Shown piece after piece: positions 8,069-16,373 of a DNA stretch of 41,818 nt. The stretch lies in contig CAZIKB010000054.1 of the NCBI GenBank assembly GCA_964539665.1, positions 1 through 41,818 of the forward strand. Reading direction: 5' to 3'. The position numbers and the translations under genes were made by a program. How positions within the stretch are numbered: position 1 is the first letter of the stretch; every line of letters begins with the position of its first letter. The DNA comes from CAZIKB01 sp964539665 (lineage in GTDB: Bacteria; Zhuqueibacterota; Zhuqueibacteria; Oceanimicrobiales; Oceanimicrobiaceae). Below the pieces are notes generated by a model. That model ran no database searches. It saw only the letters and a list, made by a program, of their open reading frames with translations, and was not told where the DNA came from.

Positions 8069-9364
8069 ATGAAATTATTCAAAAGTTTTCAATCGGGAAT
8101 TTACATATTTTTACTATTAGCGTCTTCATTACTGTATAGTCAAAATAATGAATCATATTCCGATAGTTCATCATACTTTCACACTTTTGGTAAACCACTT
8201 TTTCTGTTTAACACATATTCGTTTAATTCAACCGTGGCAAATAAGTCGCAATTGAATGTATTTATTGCCTTTGTAAATGATATATTGCAGTTTGTGAAAA
8301 ACGAAGACAATAGTTACTATGCAAAATATGAAATTCTAATTGATATTTTTGACAGAGATGGTAATCGTCTGGACGGCAAGATTCTTACCAAGGAAGTTAT
8401 AACGCAAAGTTTCGAAGAAACCAACTCACGAATAAATATAATTAAACATCATATCGCTTTTGACTTAAATCCAGGGTCCTATGATATTTTTCTGGAGCTA
8501 ACAGATTTAGATACGAAAAGAAATTTAAACCGGGAAAAAATTGTAGATATTGAAAATTTTGATATCGAAAGAATCGTTATGAGTGATTTGATGTTCGTGA
8601 ATTCTGCAGATATTGATTCACTGCCTGCTTTAAAAATGTTTCCTAATATAACAAAAACATTAGAAGATTCTCTTTCAGAATTAAGCGCTTATTTCGAATT
8701 ATATGCTTCAGGGTTGGACTCCATAAAGCTTAAGTTGGGCGTTTATACTGATGAAAATGAACCCGTTTATGAAAATAGCAGTACCTTTTTACCCGGACAG
8801 AAGTTAATTAAAAAAATGGTGCCATTAAGCAAATTAATTAATACGGCTGGTTATTACGTCCTTGTTGTGGAAGCTAAAACTGCGAATGAGATGGTTTTGA
8901 AAAATGAAGGTTTTATTGTTCAATATTCAAATACCTCCCATGTAAAACAAACACTCGATTATTCTATAGCATTTTTGAAGGCCATGAAATATATTACTGA
9001 GTCGAAGGATTATTCTGATATAATTAAAACCGCTCCTGAAGAAGGTCTGATATTAAAAGAACAGTTTTGGATGCAACGTGATCCCACGCCTGGCACTCTA
9101 TTGAATGAATTGAAAGTAGAGTTCTACCGCCGTGTTGAGTTTTGTCTTCAACACTTCGCCAGCACTTCTGAAAATCGCGCTGGCTGGGAGACAGACAGGG
9201 GCAAAATTTACATAATTTATGGTTCACCCTCAGAAGTACAAAGGCGTAGCGGCGACATCAAAACACATCCAACTGAAATATGGTATTATAATCATATTGA
9301 CCGGAGATTTGTTTTTATGGATAAATCTGGTTCAGGTTCTTATCGACTAATTCATAAAGATTAA
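8069..9364 (+). CDS. GWxTD domain-containing exported protein
   Basis: Reading from the ATG at 8069 gives 431 residues with a signal peptide (MKLFKSFQSGIYIFLLLASS, cleavage near YSQ). An upstream TTG at 8042 would add nine residues and is less likely. The C-terminus carries the family hallmark RAGWETDRGKIYIIYG, then PTEIWYYN and RRFVFMD. The central part is beta-rich. GWxTD proteins are found in FCB-type and acidobacterial genomes, often in several copies; their role is unknown. The gene stands alone with 71 nt to the next reading frame. Confidence 0.87.
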   Translation: MKLFKSFQSGIYIFLLLASSLLYSQNNESYSDSSSYFHTFGKPLFLFNTYSFNSTVANKSQLNVFIAFVNDILQFVKNEDNSYYAKYEILIDIFDRDGNRLDGKILTKEVITQSFEETNSRINIIKHHIAFDLNPGSYDIFLELTDLDTKRNLNREKIVDIENFDIERIVMSDLMFVNSADIDSLPALKMFPNITKTLEDSLSELSAYFELYASGLDSIKLKLGVYTDENEPVYENSSTFLPGQKLIKKMVPLSKLINTAGYYVLVVEAKTANEMVLKNEGFIVQYSNTSHVKQTLDYSIAFLKAMKYITESKDYSDIIKTAPEEGLILKEQFWMQRDPTPGTLLNELKVEFYRRVEFCLQHFASTSENRAGWETDRGKIYIIYGSPSEVQRRSGDIKTHPTEIWYYNHIDRRFVFMDKSGSGSYRLIHKD

Positions 9365-9435
9365 ATGAAATAAGATATCTGACAGGCATCATTTACTTTC
9401 AAAAACTTTGTATGCACATGTGATAAATTCTGTAA

Positions 9436-10301
9436 ATGAAAAGCAACCAGAACGATTTGACTAATGAATCAGCCCGTGGGGCAGAGCAAAAATCTATATC
9501 CGCATATGTTTCCCCTGCCGATATTCTGGCTTTTGCAGCCGAAGGCACAAGACTTACTTCATCAAAACTTGATGCTGCCCACCAGGACTGGTGGGAAAAT
9601 CAAAAAAACTCCCCGTATTGGCAAATAGCTCAGCCGTTCATCAAAACTACTTTTTTAAATCAATTATTAGAAGCTCGGCTAAAAAGAAGAGCCGGGAGAA
9701 TTATCTCGGACCTGGCCTTTACTGAAGAGGAAGGAAATACTCTTTTTTACTTGAACTAAGTTTTTCCAAAACTGACTGGCTTCAAAATATGGAGCGTTGG
9801 CGTGCAATGATTAAGATGAGTTTGAATCCTGAAGAGTGGTTGCCAGCGGAGAAGCAAGATGCGCCGGATACATTGATTGATTTGCTGAAAACTGTTCTGC
9901 ATTATGAAAATGATTTAAATGAAATACAGCAAGAAGCTCAAACGCTAAAATCGCTTGTTGAAGATCGTTTGTCTGGCCAGGAATGGCGAACTCTGGTAAG
10001 CCAAATGGCTGAGACTCTTGCTGTCCCGGCCTGGAAAGAAGGCATTGATTTGCTTGAACGCTTGATGGACTGGAAGGAAGTCAACGAACTGCTCACAAAT
10101 GCTGATAGTTATTTCGATTTGGGTTTTAAATTGGAGAGGGGCAGACTGTACTTGCCTGTTGACGGTAAGAAAACAGAATTGAAGCGGGGAAATTTTAAGG
10201 TGCTGCGGCCCTTGAGACAGGAGAAGAAGAAGTTGGGAAAAAATCTAACAGGATTGAATGTGGTAGATGGTAGCATGCTGGCTGAGGTGGATAATGGTTG
10301 A
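9436..10301 (+). pseudogene. Unknown gene split by a frameshift in a T6 run
   Basis: Two adjacent frames (9436-9759, 107 codons; 9789-10301, 170 codons) look like one gene. At T6 (9743-9748) one extra T would turn the terminating ...NTLFYLN-stop into ...TLFLLELSFSKTDWLQ, running straight into the second frame. The joined product would be about 288 residues, helical, rich in Trp and Glu (DAAHQDWWENQKNSPYW; RLSGQEWRTLV; RLMDWKEVNELL), with no signal peptide. I recognise no family. Either the gene is decayed, or a base was lost from the homopolymer in sequencing. Confidence 0.65.
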
Positions 10302-10412
10302 TGGTTAAATAAACTTAAAAGCCAGAAAGCATTGACCTGAAATCCTATTATTCCCCAAATTTCAATTAAGACAATAAATTCTTATTTTATTTATATTTTT
10401 AAAAACTAATCC

Positions 10413-10441
10413 TTGACAATTTTTAAAATACTTGTTATTTT
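10413..10441 (+). promoter_or_regulatory. Candidate sigma70-like promoter for the large repeat protein
   Basis: TTGACA (10413-10418) is a perfect -35 box, with TATTTT (10436-10441, 4 of 6) after a 17-nt spacer. It is followed by ~100 nt of AT-rich leader before AGGAGG and the ATG at 10545. The gap 10302-10544 holds nothing else recognisable. Confidence 0.42.
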
Positions 10442-10544
10442 ATGGGTGCTGGTTTAAATTCTCTCAAAACAGGTGTAACTTTCTTCTAATCAGTTTTTTT
10501 ATAATAAATAATTACATTTAATCCATATAATAAAAGGAGGCAGT

Positions 10545-13500
10545 ATGAGAAATCATTTTAACAATACAGGGAATGTTTCAAAAGTACTCATTTTGGCATG
10601 CATGGTTATCCTATTAGGTAGCCTTTTCATAATGAACGGATTTGATTCAGCCATAGCTGGAGAGAAGAATGTTAAACAACTTCTGTCAAAATCTGTTGTG
10701 GGCGATAAAGAGATGAGGAATAACTTAAACCTGGTGAAAATTAATCAGGAATTCATAAAAAGGGTGGAGACAAAAGTAATTGCGCATCGCAACAACGAGG
10801 TCTTTCAACAAAAAATTCGTGAATATCCAGCAGAAAAAAAGATGGCTGCTTTTTTAAGAAATCTTGAGCTGTCAGAAATGAAAGGCATTAGCACTCAAGA
10901 GTTACTGAATTCTTTTACGAAACAAAAGCAAGCTCAATTAAAAAGTTTGGCTGGAGGCAGCATTTCAGGTACGGTAACTGTGGAAGGAGCGGCTTCAATA
11001 GAATACATTGAGGTTATAGCCTTTAATGAATTCGGTTTCTTTGTCGGCAGCGCGGTTGTTGATTTTTCTGGAAGTTATACTATATTTGATCTACCAGCAG
11101 GAAATTATTACGTCGTGACTCGTAGCGGTTTTGTGGACGAATTCTATAGTCTCGGCGATGATGTTTTATTAGAGTCTTTTAGGAACTGGCGAGATGCAGA
11201 TTTAGTTGCGGTGCAGGATGGCGGTGCGGTAACTGGAATTGATTTCGATCTCCTTCAAGGAGCTAAAATAACAGGCCATATATTCGAAGCCGATGGCGTG
11301 ACGCCAATTCTAAATAGGTTTGTAGATTTTGAGATTTCACGCGTCATGAATCCTGATGTTCAGTTTGAAACATCTACTTTTACAGATGGAACTGGTTTTT
11401 ATGAAATTAATTTACCAGGGACGGGATTTTTCAAAATGCAAGCCAATGTCTTTGGCTATGAGGATGAGTATTATAACAACCAGGCTGATTGGCAAAATGC
11501 CACTCCAATTAATATACCTACCTTGAACGACTCGATTCCAAATATTATTTTTAGCCTGGAAGAAGAAACAATAACTGTTGTTGAAGGAGCACATATCACC
11601 GGCACCGTCTTAGGACCTAATGACGTTCCAGTTCCTCTCGCGATTGTATTTGCTTTCAACGTGACGAATTCTGATACAACAATAGCAGGATTGGGCTTCG
11701 CTGGCGAGGGTGGAGTGTACGATGTTACTCCTCTGGAGGCTGGAGATTATGTCGTCTATGCAAATGACTACCTGAGTTTTATTTTACCATTATTGATGGG
11801 AACTTCTTCAGAGTTACCACCCTTGCAGGGCGAATATTGGCAGGAAGTACCGACGTCAGACCAGGCAGCTCCTGTAACTGTTGCTAATATGGATACCACG
11901 TTCGGGATTAATTTTACCTTAGAGATGGGCGGCATGATCACGGGGAATATCACCGATGCAAGCGGGGATTCACTGGAATCGGTAGTGGTTGTGGCAGTTA
12001 AAGATTTTAGTACAACCGGCGTAGGTAAATTTTTCTCCGATGATATAGATTTTGGTATCAGCTTTACAGATTCCGCTGGTAATTATGTAATCGGGGGTCT
12101 TTCTTCCGGCGATTATGTTCTTAGAACCGTTTCTTTGTTAGATGAGACGCTTATGAGTAAGAATATTATCGATGCTTATTATCCGAATGTGCACAGCATA
12201 TTTGATTTCAATAGTGCGGATCGTGTTACCGTAAATTCACCCGCTGTTACTCCGGGAATAGATTTTGCTCTTGATAATGGTGGTTACATCAGTGGTCATT
12301 TTTATGAACTTGATGGTCAAACCCCCATTGTCATGGAAGCTTTGGCCATTGCTTTTGATGCACAAACAAATTATCCTGCACTGGCGATACCGATTTTTGA
12401 TCCAGAGGGTATGGGTGATGGATCTTTTGAAATTCGGCCTTTACCGAGCGGCGACTACAAACTTCTCGGATTGGTCGTCGGAGACATACTTGGCGGCGAT
12501 GAAGTAGTAAGTGGTCTGGGCCGATTATCCAAGGTTAATCTGGATGCTGTTCTACTTCAACAAGATGAAGATGTTATTTACTTACCGCAATTTTACAATG
12601 GTAAGAAATCGTTGGATACGGCGGATCCGGTTACAGTAACGGCGCCGAATGAGAAAGCCGACATTGATTTTAGTATGGTACGTGCGGCTGTCATTCAAGG
12701 TGTTGTAAATCTGCCAACTGGTAATCCAGTTGGCGCTGATACTTTAGCAGAGACTTTGGTTTTAGCCTATGACGCAACTACCAACCTGGCGATAGGTGGC
12801 ACTGAAACCAATTTTGCAGGTGGTTATAGTATTATGGGTCTGCCTCCAGGTAACTACAAAATTGAAGCATTGACTATGAACCAGGGCGTCGCAAGTGCCT
12901 ATCATGGCGGCGGTACAACTTTTGACGATGCTAATTCAACGGTGGTAACAGTAGCTCCGGACGAAAAAAAACCTGCCATTGATATTGATTTGACTACTGG
13001 TGAAGGAGTCATTTCTGGCACAGTTTATAATAGTGACGGTTCTGAACAATTACCTTTTGTCCTTGTAATCGCCTATGATGCCACCGGTCATGCTGTTTCT
13101 ATAGGAGTCAGCGGAATTAATTTTAATACTGGTGTACCATTGCCAAACCAGGGCGAATATTATATTCCAGGTTTAGCCGCCGGCAACTATTTTGTTCGAA
13201 CTTTCGCTCTGTTTCAATTATTTATGCTATTAGAGGAGGTTGATTTGGAAGGAGATCTGGGTGATGATCCATTAGGCGCCGGGTTGGGACTATTACTTGG
13301 TGGTGGGCTGGATATGTTTGGAGAATTAGATATTCAGGTGTTTAGTGATACCTGGTATCAGAATATTCCTGTCGAGTTTAGCCTCGACAACATAGATATA
13401 TTCTCACTCCTTTTTGGCTTAATTTTAAGTGAAGGAGACCCTCTGGCTATAATTCCCTGGTTTGATATAGTACCACAAGGTGCAACACAGGTCACTGTAA

Positions 13501-13877
13501 CCAGTCCGGGCGGGAAGACAGGCGTCGATTTTCATTTGCCAGATTTACTAGACATCCTGACAGATGTTGAAGAAAATTTCAAGATTGCTGCGGCGCCGGA
13601 AACCTTTGAATTGTCCCAAAATTACCCGAATCCATTCAATCCGAGCACGGTTATCAATTATCATGTGCCTGCTGCTAGTCAAGTCCAACTTCATATTTAT
13701 AATATAATTGGACAGCGAATTAAAACATTGTTTGACGGCAGAAGAGAAACGGGTGTATACACTGCTCAGTGGGATGGTCTGAATAATAAAGGCCAGCAAG
13801 CTGCTGCGGGGATTTATATCCTGAGAATGGAAACTGACAATTTGAGCTTATCGCGTAAGATGTTGTTGATAAAATAG
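10545..13877 (+). CDS. Large secreted repeat protein with carboxypeptidase-regulatory-like domains and FlgD-type C-terminal tail
   Basis: This 1110-residue protein starts at an ATG with a strong AGGAGG site. The N-terminus has a signal-anchor-like hydrophobic stretch (~residues 14-32). From ~140 to ~1000 there are about eight repeats of a beta-sandwich: ISGTVTVEG / ITGHIFEADG / ISGHFYELDG / ISGTVYNSDG, each followed by a turn such as YTIFDLPAGNYYV or YSIMGLPPGNYKI. This pattern is that of carboxypeptidase-regulatory-like/SdrD B-like domains. The last ~85 residues (ELSQNYPNPFNPSTVINYHV, then IYNIIGQRIKTL, AAGIYILRM, SRKMLLIK) form a FlgD-like/type IX-style sorting domain. It is probably a cell-surface or secreted protein. 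No secretion-machinery gene is in the window. Confidence 0.9.
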   Translation: MRNHFNNTGNVSKVLILACMVILLGSLFIMNGFDSAIAGEKNVKQLLSKSVVGDKEMRNNLNLVKINQEFIKRVETKVIAHRNNEVFQQKIREYPAEKKMAAFLRNLELSEMKGISTQELLNSFTKQKQAQLKSLAGGSISGTVTVEGAASIEYIEVIAFNEFGFFVGSAVVDFSGSYTIFDLPAGNYYVVTRSGFVDEFYSLGDDVLLESFRNWRDADLVAVQDGGAVTGIDFDLLQGAKITGHIFEADGVTPILNRFVDFEISRVMNPDVQFETSTFTDGTGFYEINLPGTGFFKMQANVFGYEDEYYNNQADWQNATPINIPTLNDSIPNIIFSLEEETITVVEGAHITGTVLGPNDVPVPLAIVFAFNVTNSDTTIAGLGFAGEGGVYDVTPLEAGDYVVYANDYLSFILPLLMGTSSELPPLQGEYWQEVPTSDQAAPVTVANMDTTFGINFTLEMGGMITGNITDASGDSLESVVVVAVKDFSTTGVGKFFSDDIDFGISFTDSAGNYVIGGLSSGDYVLRTVSLLDETLMSKNIIDAYYPNVHSIFDFNSADRVTVNSPAVTPGIDFALDNGGYISGHFYELDGQTPIVMEALAIAFDAQTNYPALAIPIFDPEGMGDGSFEIRPLPSGDYKLLGLVVGDILGGDEVVSGLGRLSKVNLDAVLLQQDEDVIYLPQFYNGKKSLDTADPVTVTAPNEKADIDFSMVRAAVIQGVVNLPTGNPVGADTLAETLVLAYDATTNLAIGGTETNFAGGYSIMGLPPGNYKIEALTMNQGVASAYHGGGTTFDDANSTVVTVAPDEKKPAIDIDLTTGEGVISGTVYNSDGSEQLPFVLVIAYDATGHAVSIGVSGINFNTGVPLPNQGEYYIPGLAAGNYFVRTFALFQLFMLLEEVDLEGDLGDDPLGAGLGLLLGGGLDMFGELDIQVFSDTWYQNIPVEFSLDNIDIFSLLFGLILSEGDPLAIIPWFDIVPQGATQVTVTSPGGKTGVDFHLPDLLDILTDVEENFKIAAAPETFELSQNYPNPFNPSTVINYHVPAASQVQLHIYNIIGQRIKTLFDGRRETGVYTAQWDGLNNKGQQAAAGIYILRMETDNLSLSRKMLLIK

Positions 13878-13969
13878 TGACAAGGAGGTACCCAAATTCA
13901 TTTGGGATTCGATCTTGATGAAGCGTGACTTTCAATTGGACGTTGCGGAATCAGGCTGCCGAGTTTAAT

Positions 13970-14004
13970 AAAAAAAGCCCTGAGATATTTTCAGGGCTTT
14001 TTTT
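13970..14004. terminator. Bidirectional intrinsic terminator
   Basis: AGCCCTGA (13976-13983) and TCAGGGCT (13991-13998) form a GC-rich stem with a 7-nt loop. The stem is flanked by A7 on the left and T7 on the right, which extend the pairing to 14 bp. It ends transcription of the plus-strand repeat-protein gene and the minus-strand Uma2-like gene that converge here. Confidence 0.9.
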
Positions 14005-14008
14005 ATTC

Positions 14009-14584
14009 TTATTCAAATATTTTCTCCAAAGAAACGAGAAGTCCGTCCAACACTTGAGATTTCAGGCCACCTGATTTTTCTAAGCGTTGCAGTAATTTAA
14101 ACTTACTTTCAATATTTGTGTAAATCTCTACCCATCGTTTTTTGGGATCCACTATCCAATATTCCTTCACACCAAATTTTTCGTAAATTTCTTTTTTTTC
14201 AACTAAATCATAATAGCCAGTAGAAGGAGAAAGAATTTCAATAATTAAATCAGGGGCACCTGAAATATTATTTTCTGTTATGATTTTAGACTGTTCATTT
14301 GAAATGAAAAAAATGTCAGGTTGGAGAACAATTTCATCACTTAATACCACATCAAATGGTGCATCAAATACTTCTCCTATCTTTCGCAAATCAATATATT
14401 TTCGTAGCTCAAATTCTATTTTTGCGCTCACTCTTTGATGTATTGTAACTGGTGAAGGTGTCATAACAAGATCCCCATTAATGATTTCATAACGAATCCC
14501 ATCTTCTGGAAGTTCTAAATAGTCCCGATAAGTATATGATTTCTTTTTTGTTAAATAACTAAGGGACGCTTCTTTGACTTTCAT
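14009..14584 (-). CDS. Uma2-family (DUF820) putative restriction-endonuclease-fold protein
   Basis: The 191-residue protein fits the Uma2 family: RYEIINGDLVMTPSP (31-45) with Glu33, VLQPDIFFIS with Asp90, PDLIIEILSPST (111-122) with Glu116, and YEKFGVKEYWIVDP. These positions form the PD-(D/E)xK-type active site. The function is not established; members are abundant in cyanobacteria and FCB bacteria and are often assumed to be nucleases of mobile or selfish type. It stands alone, 202 nt downstream of the ABC operon, and shares a terminator with the convergent repeat-protein gene. Confidence 0.87.
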   Translation of the reverse strand: MKVKEASLSYLTKKKSYTYRDYLELPEDGIRYEIINGDLVMTPSPVTIHQRVSAKIEFELRKYIDLRKIGEVFDAPFDVVLSDEIVLQPDIFFISNEQSKIITENNISGAPDLIIEILSPSTGYYDLVEKKEIYEKFGVKEYWIVDPKKRWVEIYTNIESKFKLLQRLEKSGGLKSQVLDGLLVSLEKIFE

Positions 14585-14723
14585 GGCTAAAGCCTTATTT
14601 ATATTAACTGAAGTGATTTTGTTAAATATAAACTACTAAAGTAAATTAATAATGTCAAGTGTGAATTGAGAGTAGGAAATAAGGGCGTAAGGAAACTTGC
14701 CAATAAGGAAATAGGGAATTATA

Positions 14724-14773
14724 GTTATTGATTATTGCCTATTGAAATATATCAATAGGCAATAATCAATAAC
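14724..14773. repeat. 22-bp perfect inverted repeat (hairpin)
   Basis: The 22-nt arms 14724-14745 (beginning GTTATTGATTATTGCC) and 14752-14773 (ending GGCAATAATCAATAAC) are exact complements around a 6-nt AATATA loop. It sits just downstream of the DUF4340 stop on the minus strand. A perfect stem this long without a T tract is more like a small palindromic repeat element than an ordinary terminator, although it could act as an mRNA 3'-end stabiliser. Flanking text (AAGGGCGTAAGGAAA, AATAAGGAAATAGGG) resembles intergenic text near 39300. Confidence 0.8.
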
Positions 14774-14786
14774 TAACAGGTAAACT

Positions 14787-16160
14787 CTATGAATCTTTTT
14801 CTTTCGTCTTAATCAGGTCGCTTCGTTTGAGATGAAGTTTGTCAAAACTGCTGGAGGAAATCACATAGTACCATTTTGCAAAGCGGGTGTTCAAATCGTT
14901 AGATAATTTTAGGCCTTTATCAATTTTCTTTTGCCATTCATCATGTGTGTCCTGAAGCTCTTTATTTTGTTTGTCGGTATCGGTCCAAACGCTGTCTGGT
15001 TTGGTCTGGAAATCAGTATTTTTTGGTTTTACCGGTTCTATGAATTCATCGGCTTTAAATTCAGTTGTAATGAAAAGGTAGCGATTCTCACCAGTGTCCT
15101 TTTCCTCAGTGTCGTTTGATTCTGCTCCAGCGGTTACAGCTAAACCAGAACCGTAAACGATTTCACCAAAACGTAAAGTGTACACCACGCCATCTTTCGT
15201 ACGCGTCTGCAATTCTCCCTCATTGGAAAGTAATTGCCCGTCGCGAGTAAAATAATAGCCTTTCCCCTGCAAAGATAGCACCGCTTCCTGCGTTATGGAT
15301 ATGCCATCAGAAATCGTTGTTAAACTTTGTGTTAGTCCTTCTGGTTTTGGACGCACGCCTACGATGGACAATTCATCCACAGCCGTCACCAAATCGGTCA
15401 TTTTTGTTTTGTCTATTTCCTGTTCTGCAGACATCTTAATTGCATTCCAATCATTGTCTTTTTTATTGAGCACAAGCTCATCGCGCTGATTAACTGCCCT
15501 CGTGCGTTCGTTGATCGAATAATCTTTTATTACAACTTGCTTGATATCATCCTTGTTTACCTGCATTAGGTCTGCTTCAATCCAATCACTAAATTTGGTC
15601 GAAATGTCAATATCCATTCGCGCGGTATAAACCCGTTTTTGCTCTGGTATTCGCACAAATCGAAATTTATCGTGGCCTTCAATTTTTTCACCAATTATAA
15701 AATCTGCCAGCATTTGCTCGTTTTGGCCTTTTATGGTCACCCTTTGGCCGCGCCCTTTCAGAGAAGCAGATGTTTCATCCAGAGGATCAATGACACTGAA
15801 TGCCTCATGGTCTGCCACATTATCCGAGCGAAAATCATCCTTTTTAATTTGAATTACGCCGCCGGCAGTTTTAGCCAATCGATCTTTGCCGTCTGCCGGA
15901 TAATCATGATGTGACGGAATAGTCCAAATACCTTGTTTAAAAGTTACCTTGAACGGTACGGCAGAACCGGTTTCATCATCATAATCGATCACTTCCAGCG
16001 TGGTCGCGACATTGGGATCGGTGAAGTCCGGAAAGAATAATTCTCCTTTGTCAAAATACGCCTCGGGCGTGCTGCTTTTAGGTAGATTCGTGAAAAATGC
16101 GAACAGGGCCAGTACAATAGCTACCCCGCCAAATATTAAAGTTTTTTTAGTTTCGTTCAT
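14787..16160 (-). CDS. DUF4340 domain-containing protein of a Gld-type ABC system
   Basis: The 457-residue protein has an N-terminal membrane anchor (residues ~8-25, TLIFGGVAIVLALFAFFTNL) followed by a periplasmic, beta-rich region, including VIDPLDETSASLKGRG and FIIGEKIEGHDKFRFVRI, and ending in a charged helix. This is the DUF4340 layout. Such proteins usually accompany GldA/GldF/GldG-like ABC transporters, exactly as here, where it is the last gene of the operon. The exported substrate is unknown. AGGAGC lies upstream of the ATG. A 213-nt gap separates it from the previous gene, so it may also have its own promoter. Confidence 0.84.
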   Translation of the reverse strand: MNETKKTLIFGGVAIVLALFAFFTNLPKSSTPEAYFDKGELFFPDFTDPNVATTLEVIDYDDETGSAVPFKVTFKQGIWTIPSHHDYPADGKDRLAKTAGGVIQIKKDDFRSDNVADHEAFSVIDPLDETSASLKGRGQRVTIKGQNEQMLADFIIGEKIEGHDKFRFVRIPEQKRVYTARMDIDISTKFSDWIEADLMQVNKDDIKQVVIKDYSINERTRAVNQRDELVLNKKDNDWNAIKMSAEQEIDKTKMTDLVTAVDELSIVGVRPKPEGLTQSLTTISDGISITQEAVLSLQGKGYYFTRDGQLLSNEGELQTRTKDGVVYTLRFGEIVYGSGLAVTAGAESNDTEEKDTGENRYLFITTEFKADEFIEPVKPKNTDFQTKPDSVWTDTDKQNKELQDTHDEWQKKIDKGLKLSNDLNTRFAKWYYVISSSSFDKLHLKRSDLIKTKEKDS

Positions 16161-16373
16161 ATTTTGCTCCTGTATTTAGCTTATATCAAAAAACACAAAG
16201 AAATTTGATTGACGTATAATATTATTGTTCATTCTTTGCATTATTTTGCAAAGAAAAATCAAATCTTAAATGACAAATTCTAATTTCCAAAAATCCAAAC
16301 CTTCCTCTAAGAAAGCTGTGAAAGTACTGGATTTGAACTTATATTTTTCTGTTTAACTTAAATTATTTAAAGT

